Origin: Serinus canaria
Taxonomy: Eukaryota > Chordata > Aves > Passeriformes > Fringillidae
Direction: 5' to 3'
Assembly: GCF_022539315.1 (NCBI RefSeq)
Contig: NC_066313.1
Span: 23,721,059-23,785,058, forward strand
Length of the DNA: 64,000 bases
The position numbers and the translations under genes are program-made. Positions 1 to 11,401 of the stretch are shown one piece after another. The notes under the pieces were generated by a model, which had not been told where the DNA came from, ran no database searches, and saw only the letters and a program-made list of their open reading frames with translations. Position 1 is the stretch's first letter. Each line of letters starts with the position of its first letter.

Positions 1-496
1 GAAAGTTAACAGAACTGCAGACAAAATTTACTGTGATTGAGTTTTGCTTTCATATCCCTATAATGGCATGCACTTTGGAGTATTTAACATCAATGGGAGT
101 ATCCAGAACTAACAGCTTTAATGGAAAGGAAGCAAAGATATAAAGTCATTCTCTCCTCCTGTTGCCATGCACCAAACCCCTTGTGCTCCTTTCAGCCCTC
201 CAGGATGTCCTCGTACTTTATTCCTGCTACTTTGCAACTCCATATCACAACACCACCACAAAAACTTTCTCTCCACCATATTTGAAAACTTCATTACACA
301 CTGCCTGCATATGAAGTCTATGTGCCCTACAAACTCCCACAGTATCCACAAGGACGCCCATTCCTCACCACGGGATGTCTGTGGGCTCAAACGCACACAG
401 TACCGTGTTGTTCATGATGCACTGTCATGAACAGAGGTCCCCTAGTCCCCGCCCTTGCCCTACCCCCCACCCCCTCCATAATACCAATAAACACAC
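1..496 (-). other. IGSF11: IGSF11 intron downstream of the V-domain exons (partial)
   Basis: This is the 5' part of the intron that follows the 497-704 exon, read on the minus strand; the intron continues past the window edge. Its first 60 nt carry a gtgtgt donor followed by a striking cluster of G runs (described separately). The remainder shows no exon, repeat or conserved peptide I can recognise. Open frames of 87-134 codons cross it, but they have no similarity I recognise and overlap the exon antisense. Confidence 0.85.
439..474 (-). promoter_or_regulatory. G-run cluster just downstream of the exon 3 donor, G-quadruplex-capable
   Basis: On the transcribed-sense (minus) strand this 36-nt stretch holds six G runs of lengths 5, 6, 3, 3, 4 and 4, separated by loops of 1, 2, 3, 1 and 4 nt. 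It starts 22 nt after the donor at 496. It fits the G3+N1-7 quadruplex rule. Intronic G runs close to a donor are known hnRNP H/F-bound splicing enhancers, especially for weak donors, and this donor (gtgtgt) departs from consensus. The sequence is direct; the splicing role is inferred. Confidence 0.6.
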
Positions 497-704
497 CCAA
501 GACAGTAAGTCCAATGACTCCAATATTCCTGACGCCTCGGTCGGGAAGATTGTTGACCAAACACTGGTAGGTGCCAGTATCCGACAGCTGAGTGTTGTTG
601 ATGAAGATGGAGGCACTGGTGGTTGGCATTGTCACAGCAAACCCCACTCGCCCATAGAACTGGGGTGCACCACCAAATATCTGACCCCCTTGGTAGAGAA
701 TAAC
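497..704 (-). CDS. IGSF11: IGSF11 coding exon: second half of the V-set Ig domain
   Basis: This exon encodes 69 codons plus one base of the adhesion receptor IGSF11, a single-pass membrane protein of brain and testis known for homophilic adhesion and synaptic scaffold binding. The peptide runs from VILYQGGQ to [10 protein letters not shown]. It holds the V-set strand C'-to-G half, including the F-strand motif DTGTYQC at residues 42-48, whose Cys pairs with the Cys in the preceding exon. An N-N-T glycosylation sequon lies at residues 36-38. The acceptor is strong: a pyrimidine tract ending TTTTCCAG before GTT. The donor is TTGG|gtgtgt, a non-consensus GT site. The exon starts in phase 0 and ends in phase 1, leaving one G of a split Val codon. 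From memory of the human protein, roughly four in five residues match. The longer open frame around it is intron read-through. Assignment is very secure; only the exact donor base is inferred, from phase. Confidence 0.96.
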
Positions 705-1886
705 CTGGAAAAGAAAGGAAGGCTCAAACAACACTCTGCAGGAGATGAGCAAGGAGGAAGAACAGCAAGCAAAATATGAGCTTTCAAAGCCAAAAGGACC
801 AGTTACTAAAAGATCTCTGAATAAGCAAACCTCAATATACATCCTAGCACAGGTGTTTTTGCAAAACAGGAACACACTCTGTAGCTCATTTTACATCACT
901 AAAAATGTTCATAAAGGTAACAGACCAGAAAGGTACCCAAATCTTCTGGCGTAGCTGGATTGGCAATACCAGCCTCCTTCATATGGTAGTCATTACCCGC
1001 CTAGAAAGAATCAATGTACAGAAGCAGAGGCTCTCTGCAGGTCAGTGAATACCTTGATGAAAAGCATCTGTCCAGTGGACAGTATCACTTTGAGTCTCTG
1101 TCAGTAAGATCCTGCCATGATTTGACACTGCTTACTGAAGATCTTTGGGATGAGCTGGATGACAGGCAATGCAACCTTTGAACCTGCACAGCCTCCACCA
1201 GTCAGACTGTGCTCAGACCAAGTCCCTGAGGAGCAAGTATTCTTCAGTGCAGGTTCTCACACTGAATACAAAATGTGATCAGGGCAGTGTGACCCAAGAT
1301 GTATTTCAGAGAAACGGCGTTCTTCTATTGTCAGAGTACGTGGGCAAAAACAGGCCAGCATATCTCAGGTTATGATTCCTGTGCTCACCATTATATACTC
1401 TCATTTGCTAGTATTCATAAGAATGGACTTGCTAAAGCTAGTGCCTAGTAAAAAAATAAGAAGGGAAGTAAAAGGGATGATGAGTCTATGAGAAGTTATG
1501 TGTTAAAGGACATTTTACATAGATTTCCCAAGTTAAAGCTGCAGCTACTCCCAGGCCCTCCAAATTCCGCATCCAGTGCACCAAAACCTGGATTACATCT
1601 CCTGTGCTCTTTTGAACACACAAACCACCAGAGGCCCAGGGCAATAAAACAGTTCCACACACAACTGCCCCGGCTGCATATCCAGACAAGGACACAATGT
1701 GCATCTGTTAACAAAACACTGAAGAAAACAGATTTATGTGATACCCAGAGGGCATGTTCAGCAGTGAAGGGACAATGAAGCTCTGGGACAACCACAGACT
1801 CAGCATTTTAGAGGCCCTACATCCAGAACACAGTGGGGAACAGGAAAGCCCCAAGGAAAAACCTGCTCCCATAAGAAAAGACCCAC
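705..1886 (-). other. IGSF11: IGSF11 intron separating the two V-domain exons
   Basis: This is a 1,182-nt phase-0 intron, from CAG|gtgggt at the 1887 side to a pyrimidine-rich acceptor ending TTTTCCAG at 705. Open frames inside it (for example 1496-1795 on the minus strand) show no Ig or other domain and begin within the intron. I see no repeat or RNA gene in it. Confidence 0.9.
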
Positions 1887-2050
1887 CTGTTGAGGCTGGT
1901 TGGCGTTGGAAAGAGGAATGACCATCCAGATGACATTAAGGTTAGTGAGAGCAGCGTTAGTGGTGAAGGTGCAGGGCAACACTGCTGTCTGGCCTCGGGC
2001 AACCTGGATACTCCCTGAACTAACTGACACCTCCAGAGGACACACCAGAC
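1887..2050 (-). CDS. IGSF11: IGSF11 coding exon: end of leader and first half of the V-set Ig domain
   Basis: This exon supplies two bases of a split codon and then 54 codons, from LVCPLEVS to NANQPQQ. It covers the end of the leader region and V-set strands A to C'. The B-strand Cys is residue 26, in the context TAVLPCTF, and the C-strand Trp is residue 41, in NVIWMV; both are V-set hallmarks. The stretch [16 protein letters not shown] is a signature shared with mammalian IGSF11. The acceptor is CTCTTTCCAG|GT and the donor CAG|gtgggt. It enters in phase 1 and leaves in phase 0, matching the next exon at 704. Splitting a V domain over two exons is usual in the CXADR/CTX-like group to which IGSF11 belongs. 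The signal-peptide exon must lie at higher coordinates and must end with the first base of a glycine codon. Assignment is very secure. Confidence 0.96.
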
Positions 2051-3066
2051 CTGGAAAGAGAAGGACACACAGTTCAAGCATTTCAGTTCAAAGCACTGCA
2101 GATGGTCCCATACACTTGCAAGTCACAACTCAGTATTCCGTTCCTACACAACTGTATCCTACTACATCAGTCCAAAAGGATTTATATTCCTCCCTCACAG
2201 ATCACTCTGCTCTCATGCAGACATTTTTTACAGACAAATGGAGATATGTGGTCCTTTTAAGTGTGGGCTTAACTCTAGTTTCAGAGCCTCTGGGAACAGC
2301 AGTGATTTTTTTGGCAACAGGCAAAGGGCTATAAGAACAACCAAGCTGTGTCTAAGAGAAAGATATGTTTTCAAACCCATCAATCTTAATGATACCCAAC
2401 ACCAGGGAATGAGAAAAAGAAACTTCAATATTAACCAAGAAACACAGTTCTCCTCCAACTTCTATGCCTCATAAAGTACAGCAAGACCAGAAGTATTTTA
2501 ACAATATTTTTAATTTAAAAGGTTAAAAGTTGAAATATTTTCCAGTCCAGTCATTTCTATTTAAGTGATGAAAAATTACTATTGCTACTGGAGGATCTCA
2601 TAAAATCTCATTTATTTTCCAGAATATCCACCACTCACTTGTTTGCATTCCACACAGACTGCACAAAGAAGAAAGCCTGAGAAGCCCCAGCTTCCCAGTA
2701 AAACAGGTCAAGGCTGCCATTTTTAAGACTCAAGTCACATAGGGAAAACCTCTGTTCCTACCACCAAAATCTTGTCAAATTAAACTAACCAAGGGGTCTC
2801 CACCACCACTTTGAGTTGCACTAAAATGCTTTAAACCATTTTTCTCCACAAAATCAAAATATTGACTACAAAAAGCTATGTCTCTATATGATAGCTCACC
2901 ATTTTCTTGTTCAAAGCATGTGGGAGGGTGCTGGAGAAGAAGGCAGAACACTGCTAACATCCAGGTGTTGTCTGCAGACCACCCTATTCTCTTGCTGAAT
3001 CCAGAAAGGGCTGCCTACAAAGTTTCTATTTTCTCCCAAGAGACAGTGGTTTGCTGAAGGTGAAAT
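2051..3066. other. Intron 1, proximal part
   Basis: This kilobase lies directly upstream of the acceptor of the 1887-2050 exon. It is moderately AT-rich and I see no repeat, exon or RNA gene in it. Short open frames on both strands have no recognisable similarity. Confidence 0.6.
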
Positions 3067-3156
3067 GCTTCATGAGAAGACTTTTCTATCTGAACTACCA
3101 AGATATTGAACTCTTCATGAGAAGAGTTTTTTATCTGAACTACCAAGATATTGAAC
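3067..3156. repeat. 45-bp tandem duplication, two copies
   Basis: Copy one (3067-3111) and copy two (3112-3156) are each 45 bp and match at 42 of 45 positions. Both contain TTCATGAGAAGA and then TATCTGAACTACCAAGATAT. The copies abut exactly. The near identity points to a fairly recent duplication in noncoding sequence. The unit length is a multiple of three, so the duplication also shows up in a minus-strand open frame, but nothing else suggests coding. Confidence 0.92.
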
Positions 3157-6100
3157 AGGCTGATGTCTGAGGAAAAGGTGAGTGTCTGCACATGCTTGTC
3201 TGTGAGATCCTTCCCAGGCTGCCTACCGTAGAAATGCAGCACCAGAACCTGGAAGTGCTAAGCTTCAGATGCTATGAACCCAAAGATTCTAGCACCTGCA
3301 CAGCCTTCTATGTGTTCTGGTGTTTGAACTGACTGCTCCAGAGTTTCAGTACTCCACAACTTGGCAAATACTCAGCTGCCTCTTCCAAACTTCCATTCCT
3401 TCATCCACATCTCCAACCTTTAAAGCCCCAAGTAGTTCAGGGAGGCTCAGAAATGCTTCAGAACAGAGTCAGAAAAAATTTCACTTTAACCTCTTCAGGT
3501 GAAGCTCACAAGTGTCTTACTTTGGGGGAGAAAAGAACCCCGTCTGACTTTCCTCATTTTCTTGAAACTTACTTAAAAATATGGAATGTTTTGGAAACTC
3601 CTAGGGAAACAGATAATCTCCAGTCCTAACATCTCAGAGAATTAGGTGGCTGGATGAGAAACAGCTGGTGGAAGCTTAATCCATCAATCTCCTCTGCAAG
3701 TCTGTCAGTAGCAAGCAGAAGTAAATAACTTGAAGAGCCAGTAAAAAGCATCACCTTTATCACAAGGCATCTGCCTTCCAGCTGTGTCTGTGGGCAACAG
3801 GCTGGGAATGGATTTGGACTCCTCATTTTCTAATGGCTGGCCAGGCAGTGGCAGTAGCCCAAAGCCCAGAAGTGATCCACGTCAACTTTGGAGATCTGTC
3901 TTGCTGAATGTGACTCCAACAAGGAATTGTCTTTTCTGCAGGCTGAAATTTGAAGGCTGTCTTGCCATGACTACTCATCCAGTCTAGCATCATGAATGTG
4001 CTAAACAGTGTGCAGGGAGTCACAATGATTTGAACATCTATTGGATTGACCTCTCTCTCCAACATTGTGCGGGAAGATCCTCTGTTATGTCCAGTGTAGA
4101 TTTAATGAGATCCTCTCCAGGAGAGGAAAAGAAATTACTCATCCTATTTGGAACAGCACTGTGTGTTTTTCAGCCTCATTCCTTATCCCTTCCACTTTCC
4201 ATTCCATGAAAAACCCACACATTCAAATTCTCGTCATTCAGAAAAAGCAATACTTAAGTGTTCCAATTTACTGGAAAAGTCAGACTTTGCAGTTTGCTTT
4301 GCAGGATTAGTTACTTCAATCACTCAGTCATCAAGATGATGAGGTTTTTATGTCTAATCACCCTCTTCCTACTCCTAATATTTATTATTAGTTGATTGTA
4401 AACATCCTGCAGAATAATAAAAACACTAAAATAGAACATGTGTAATTTATTCAACGTAAAAATACTTTTTGCTACATTTGAGAACTTTGCAATGCACTCA
4501 TGAGCAATTTTAAAAATGAAAGAAAACACATATTCCATTTTCCGTAGCAGTACCCCACTCTTATGCTGCAACACCCTACAGCCCACACTATCTCCCTTTC
4601 CTTTCAAGGCACCACAGCATCCCTTTTAATTTGAATGCCACAGAGCAGGGAAGCACTAAGGAGGAGCTGAGGTCTCTGTTAATTTCTCTTGTCAAGGGGA
4701 GCTGCTTTGAACCTGGCCTGCAAGATGAGCAGCCCCCCCACACACACCTCACTGTGCTATCTCTGCCTTGTTAAACAAGCAGACAAGCCAGCTCCTCAGG
4801 CTTGCCTTTACCTCAAGCAGCCCAGGGCATGCCAACTGCTCCTTGGCCCTTTTTTTGGCTCTTTTGGTGTACAAGGCAGGGGGCACTTAAAGACTCATTT
4901 TGTTAAGCTGAGTGACACCTGCAGGGCTACAGCTGGGGAAAACACACACAGCCACTTCTGACAAGGAAGAGTGAACAAGGCATGAGGAAACGTAAGCAAA
5001 GTCCTCTTCCAGCAGCATCAACGGGAGTTAGGGTGGTGTGTTAGCACAGCACTGGGCAGGCAGTACTGTAACATAACTACTTTCCCAGTAAGACAGCCAA
5101 AAGAGCAAAGACCAAACCCTCTTCAGAAGTTGCACCATCTCAAGACTACCAGAAATGTAATATTTACATATGCACTTGTCGATCTATGCAGGTATCTTTG
5201 TGACACCACACATTTAACAGTCATGGCTCAAAACACAGATGGATGCATGCAAAGTCACATACACTTAGAAACTTGTATGCCCAGGGTGACACCTACTAGG
5301 AAAACTCAACCAAATGATTCGTGTTTAAACATTTCAAAATTGGGCATTGCAAAAATGTGGGTTTGTATTAATGCAAGAGGAGGGAGGCAGAGGAGAGAGG
5401 GGAAAAGAGATTTCAAATTTAGCATATCTATTGGGATAAGGATTTTTCAATGCAGCCTAAGGAATGAGGACTTCAATTCCCTTGAGTAGATATAAATGCA
5501 AATATAGATATATGCACACACATACAGCCTACTAAGTCAAATTACACATAAGAGGTCAGAAAAATCAAGCAAAGGATGTTGTAAGAAGTCTCCTTCTGCA
5601 AAGTTACACAATCCAGGTATTTTCTAAGCATTCAGAAGTTTAATGACTTCAGAGAGACAAAGAATCGATCACCACCAAACCATCTCTCAGAATTGGATTA
5701 CAATGGCCATTACACCCTCTCTTGTGACTGCAGTCTCCTCCTTACTTAGTAATTAAGCAGCCCTGTAAGCAGCATGCCCAGAGGATGAGCAGGGTACACC
5801 ACTGTCAGCAGAAAGAGGAATGAGCCCTTCCTGTACGTAGGACACTTTGATCTTGGCTTGATTCAGCAAACAGCGTTCTCCTTTAATCCTGAGGCAGCAA
5901 GCTCCCATCACTAATTAGAAGGGATGCTCCATTTTTCTGTCCCCTATCAGCAAACCAGTCAGCAGAAGAATGTTTTGGCTGCAGAGTCTCTTTCAGAATT
6001 TCTTCACATTTTTAGGATCAAGTAATTATTCTGGCAACAGAACTGATTCCATTTTTGATGGCTCGCTGCTGCTGCTGCTTTTCCAAGTAGCTCTTTTCTA

Positions 6101-9100
6101 GCTCCCTCCCTGCTAAGCATGAAGGAGTCAATGTAGGTAATTTATACACCATGACACAAGCACATAGGACACAGTCCCACAGTAAGCATTGCCCTCCCTG
6201 TTGGGTGTAAGGAGTCAGATGCTGCCACATTTTCTATCTGCCCTAGAGGGGCTGAAAGTTTCACAGAGCCTTCAGAATATACCAGATACAGTGAAGCTGA
6301 AAGACATGGACAATTCTAAGCACTTTGACTCATTCTAAGCTGGTAGAAAAATGTTCCCAGCTCCCACTCACTGCCACACCTTTCTTCCAGAGATCACCAG
6401 CAGAATCAGCAGCTTTTGGCACTTGCTAGCAGCAAAGTCCTGATACCCAAAGGTAGAGCCCAGGGTACAGGTTCACTCTGCAGTGCTGGCAAGCCAGGGA
6501 AGCAAATGGCCAGGGGGAGGAAGGAGGGAAGAAGGTGTGAAAGGGATGAAAGAAACCCTCAACTGTGTGCATTCTGCATCTCCAGACCCCAAGAGAAATT
6601 TTGCAGGAATGTGTGTCGCTGTGGGAAAAATGAGAATAAAGCTTCAAGCTGATTCAGCTTGCATCCGAAACCCAGGGAATGGCTGGAATGGCTCCTGCCT
6701 GTCCCAGCACAATTAGCAATCCTGCTGCCACATGCTGGGGAAGATACCTGGCAGTATGACATTTTGGGTCCCTTGTTAGAGAGGCAAAGATGAGGTCACA
6801 CAGAAGTTTTAAGAATAGGGTAGAAGCACAGTGTTCCATCTGGCAACCGGAGGCAAAGGAGGGAGAAACTGCAGAGCAGAATTTTTCCTGAGATGAAAGG
6901 AAAAGATAAGTTGCTGTGCCTTTTGCCTGCCTCACATCTCTGAGTCTGGGACCAAAGCTACTCCCTGTGCTAAAGAAGAGAAATGTCTTCCACCCTGAAT
7001 GAGCTGAGGTACACTGCCAAACGAACACACTGAGGAGCAGCAAACCTACAGCCCAGGAAGGAGGGACTCACAGCAGGAGGAGACAGGAACAGAAGCAGGC
7101 AGTACCCCTGCCATAGGACCTGCCTCTGCAGAAAGCACTCAAAAGCCCCTGAAGGAGCCTAGCTTGCAGTTGCAAACACAGAAAACACCAAAGTCATCCA
7201 GCATAAAATGACAGCATCCAAACTGGCTGCTCAACAAGATGCTTGAATGCCCATTCTCACCAGGAACTGTGTATCCTGCTTCATTCTGGACATGGCACAC
7301 TTGCTAGTTCAGAGTCTATCTAACCAAACACAGTATTTACTCAGCCTAGTGTCTGGAGGCAGCTTGCATTAGACTCCACCCTGCTTGGGGAACCAACATC
7401 ACCAAGCACTGCAATGGAGCACAGATCTGAATTTATGCCCAGCTAGACTATTTCCAGTTCATTAAGGAAATTCTACCATGGAAAATCTTCCAGGCTCCAA
7501 AGTCATTCTGCAGGGCAGGTATTTGGGACAGATTCACACTGTCATAGTAGATTGCATCCTGGGTCCAAGGTGCTCTAGCACAAATTTTCCTGGGAAGGAT
7601 GCTTGGTAGAAACCCCCTTGAAACAATAATAGTGGGAGTAATGGAGTGAGGAAGGAAGGGCTCCAGCAAAGAGTAGCCCCTCTGCCAGCTCACACCAAGA
7701 GGGCAAAGTTTGCTCCAGACATTCATAGGGGGGTTGCTTCTGTGCCCCAGTTTGAGGGCACGTTACACAAGTGGCTGACAGGTCTAGCAATGGGATAGTA
7801 ACCTGTGAGAGACAATGGAACAGTGCATAAGGCAAAATAATTTCCAACACTCCTTCCTATCTTTGCTGGCTCTGCAGACAGACCGGAACAAACAGCAGGA
7901 AAACCATCCCATCTAACATGTTTAGAGCGAGGTCTCTGTAAAACAGGTATTAAAACTATTCTGATGCTAACTTTTCCTCTGGGGTGTTTGTTGTGTTAAC
8001 ATTCCTGTTAAATGCAGATCAATAGGCACCTTTATCCCTGGAGAAACCATCAGACACAGCTGGTGGTATCAAGTCATCCCCTCAGCATAGAGCCTCCCAA
8101 GTGAAAAGATCCATTTTACTCTAGTAAGAGTAATCTCAGGATTGCTGCCTAACCTGTAGGATATGCAGGCTAGCAGACACTAATCCAGGGAGAAAACACA
8201 GTGTCAGGGTCTTGAAGTTGAGCCCTGCAGTGTTTCTTGCCAAGAACTGGACTAGCTGTTCAGTACCTCTGAAATTGTGCTGATCACACTGACTCTTCTT
8301 CCTTACCATTTACAACCTCATCTGAACTAGACAGAAAACTAACAGGGGAAAGTTCCAGCTGAGCCACTCCACTCTGGCTTCAGCTGCTGACCAGTGAGCA
8401 GCAGTCACTACCACCCCTGCCATCTTCTCTTTTGGAAATAAGTCTTTCTCTGTAGGCCAACTGGGAGGAAGATTTCAAGCAACTGACTGATTGGGATGAC
8501 ACAGAGCATATCTCCCTGTGCTGACCTCCCCAGTCTGCAGCCATAGACAGGATGAAGAATGGACTCTATGACCAAAATAAAAACGGCAGAAGAGCTTTCA
8601 GCTTCACATAGTTCCAGAATTGCGTCAGTTCCCTTCCATGTCCTTGTCAGAGGAGCTGGATTAGCTCTTGCAGGGGTAGGAAAGGGGGCTCTCATGACAT
8701 ACTGAGGAATTTGATTCTTTCCCTGTTTCTGGCAGAGACTCCCTGGATCCTGCCGAGCAAGGCAGACAGCTTCAGGTATCTTCAGAGGGTCCCCATTAGT
8801 GTGAGATCCTCATGTGCACAGGTTTAGACCTCAAGAGTGTGATTTGCTGAACTGCTGAGTACTCAAACCTACCAGGGAAATCAAGAGGGGCTGTGCTCTC
8901 CAGGTAGCAGAGTTCATGTGATGTTAAGCTCCCTGAGCACCTGAACTGTGCTTTCTCAATAGATCTTAATGCTTCTGTTTAATTAGTCACAGATTTGAAA
9001 TGGAGAAGTTTGTGAACAGTGAGAAGAATATAGTGTTAGAGCAGCTTGTTGGCATGTGCTAAGTGGGAGCAAGAACCCAAATCTGGTTTAGTGATGCAGC

Positions 9101-9615
9101 CTCCATGGGGCCAATGACTCAAATGCTCCTTCCCAGTTCTGGACTCCTGCTGTGATCCCAGTACAGGCTTCTCTTATGTGTTCCTATCAAGCCTTGCTGA
9201 AGCTGCCAGGAGAGCTGCCACCTTTGCAGCTCAAGCAAGCTGGGATGGATACCTTGCATCTATCTCTGCTGCCTTGCATGCAATATGTGTGCAAGTTAGA
9301 GGCAGAAAAACAACTGCAATGTATTATAGCAAGATTATAAAAATACAAAGGAAACACTGAGAAGAACAAAAATAGCATCTACAATGACATTAGCTAGGAT
9401 GAAGCTAATCAATGTCTGTGCACAGGGCAGGCCTTAATCCCCTTTCCATGGTGTAGTGTTGCACTATTAAGTACATTATGGGAAGTTCAACACTTCCCTC
9501 CGATGCATGCGGCACTGGCTGGAAACAGAAACTGCTGTGATCTGAGCTGGCAGTCCTTGAATTCACAGCATTTGCAGAGGACTCAAGGAGCAGCTGCACT
9601 TCGGAGGTTGGGTTG
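3157..9615. other. Intron 1 segment with no recognised feature
   Basis: I find no domain-bearing open frame, no CR1 or other interspersed repeat, and no RNA gene here. A CTG-type triplet run of four (GCTGCTGCTGCT, near 6066-6078) is the only short tandem of note. An octamer-like ATGCAAAT occurs in AT-rich DNA near 5496. Frames up to 129 codons are unsupported. Confidence 0.55.
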
Positions 9616-9629
9616 TTTTTTTTTTTTTT
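9616..9629. repeat. Poly-T tract, 14 nt
   Basis: This is an uninterrupted run of 14 T on the plus strand, preceded by GGTTGGGTTG. No target-site duplication or retrocopy body is visible beside it, so it is annotated as a mononucleotide repeat only. Confidence 0.9.
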
Positions 9630-11371
9630 GCTGTAGCAGATGAGCAAGGCCAGAGGGGACTCAGGGGGGAACAGGAACTCAAGACCTCACTCATTTCTCC
9701 CCTAAATTGAGAGGGGGGGAGTGGGTAAGGCTATTTCAGCCTCCTGTGTGGGACCATTTGGTGTCAATTTTGTCCATCCTGGCTGTGCTTAGAATGAGAT
9801 TCATCAATGACTCATACCCTGGGACTCAAGTGGGCAAATCAGGAGCAGGCGATCTGTCTACAGAAGATAACTTAAGGCCACACAAAGCAGGATACCCAAG
9901 GTACAAACAGAGTGGTGCATCCTTGCAACAGGATGCCAGTCATTTCCCTCTCCTCAGGTACTTCAGGGATGCCTGAAACACTATTTTCCAAATAGCAGGC
10001 ACAGACAAGGAGGAGAGCAAAAGTTTAACTGGGCACAGAAATTTATTTCCCTATTCTTTGTCTTTTACAAAACTAAGACTGGAAAACACAGTTCCCAGTC
10101 CCTTCATCCCCTTACTCCTGTGATAGATCAGCTCTGTGGAATCCTGCTGCAGTAACTTAAGATGTTGTCATCCTCTGCTGTTTGCCTTGTTGCTCAACAC
10201 AATATTATTGCCCCAAAGCCAGCAAAAGCTGAAAAGAAACAGTTCCTCTACCTCATAGCTAGGCATTAAGCAGCATAACCTGATGAGGAAGGTGTGGGGA
10301 CATTCTAACTTCCTTTGCTGTGAGAGAGAAAAGCTGCATTGCAGACACACTGTCCTGTCCTGCTCACTGCTACAGCAAAGGCATCGTCCTACAGTAAAGG
10401 ATGTCTAGGAATGAGAACATTTTAAATGACCACAGCCCGTTACTTTAGCTGAAGTGACTTGGGGATGAAAGCTTATGAAATGTTTCTTTAAGTACATTTA
10501 AGGTAAGAAGCTCAGCTTGAGTTTGCAAAAAGCCTGCAGCAACAGCTCTGAGCTGCAGACTTACCCATTCATCTAGGTGGGATGCCAACATAAACCTCCA
10601 CATCCCTTCTCTTAATTATCTTACTGCTTGTCACAGCGCACCAGAAATGAAAATTCACCTTTTACACGAAGATTGGTATCTATGTTTCCTGAAAGAGGGA
10701 AAATGCACAGAGCTTACTAAGAGCAGTGAAGGTACACATTGGCTTAATTTTCCTGAAGCAGGTTGCAAAACCTCACCGAAGTCAGCTCTTAACATTTGGG
10801 AAGCTCCACCATGGCCAGCCCTTGTCTCTGAAAGCATCCTCAAGCATCCCTGTGGGTATCTGTAACCACACCTGAGCCCACATATGAAAAGTATAGGTTG
10901 AGACTGCATGGGATGAATTGAGAGCTGCATGTAACATGCTTACCCCAGAGTGGGCATCTAATTAGAGCTCTTGCCAGGCTCTAAAAGCAGAAATAGGCTT
11001 GAGTTCCCACCCTCCCTGATCCCGTTTCTTAGCTAGTATTCTCCCAGCACAGCCCAGTCAGCAGAGATGTGTCACGCTGCGGATCAGTGCCAAGCGCAGG
11101 CAACAGCACGTGACACTGCTGACACAGCAACGTTGTCTCCTTGGGGAGAAGGTATCCACTGGTGCCTCTACAAGAGAAATGTACCTGCTCCCAAGACTGG
11201 GGAACAGAGAGTCAGGGTTAGGAAGCTGAAATTAAAACAGGTCGGCAAAGCTTTACTAAGACACTCACTTCTATTTTCTGTTTGCCAAGACATAAAAAAT
11301 ACATTAACAGCCCAGCAGCTTTGTAAATGATTTATGGTCTAAAGAATAAATTTCTTCCTTCTCTTCTGGCT
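9630..11371. other. Intron 1 segment with no recognised feature
   Basis: Mixed-composition sequence. Short open frames on both strands resemble no family I know. No repeat or regulatory cluster stands out. Confidence 0.5.
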
Positions 11372-11401
11372 AAAAAAAACCCAAAAAAAACCCCAAAAAA
11401 A
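11372..11401. repeat. C/A low-complexity tract
   Basis: Runs of A are separated by CCC and CCCC in the plus strand. In composition it is the reverse-strand counterpart of the GT-rich tract near 15.3 kb. There is no coding content. Confidence 0.85.

Noticed and set aside
387..875. Full 162-codon minus-strand frame as a single protein
   Set aside because: Only 497-704 of it is exon; the rest is read-through into introns on both sides, past clear acceptor and donor sites.
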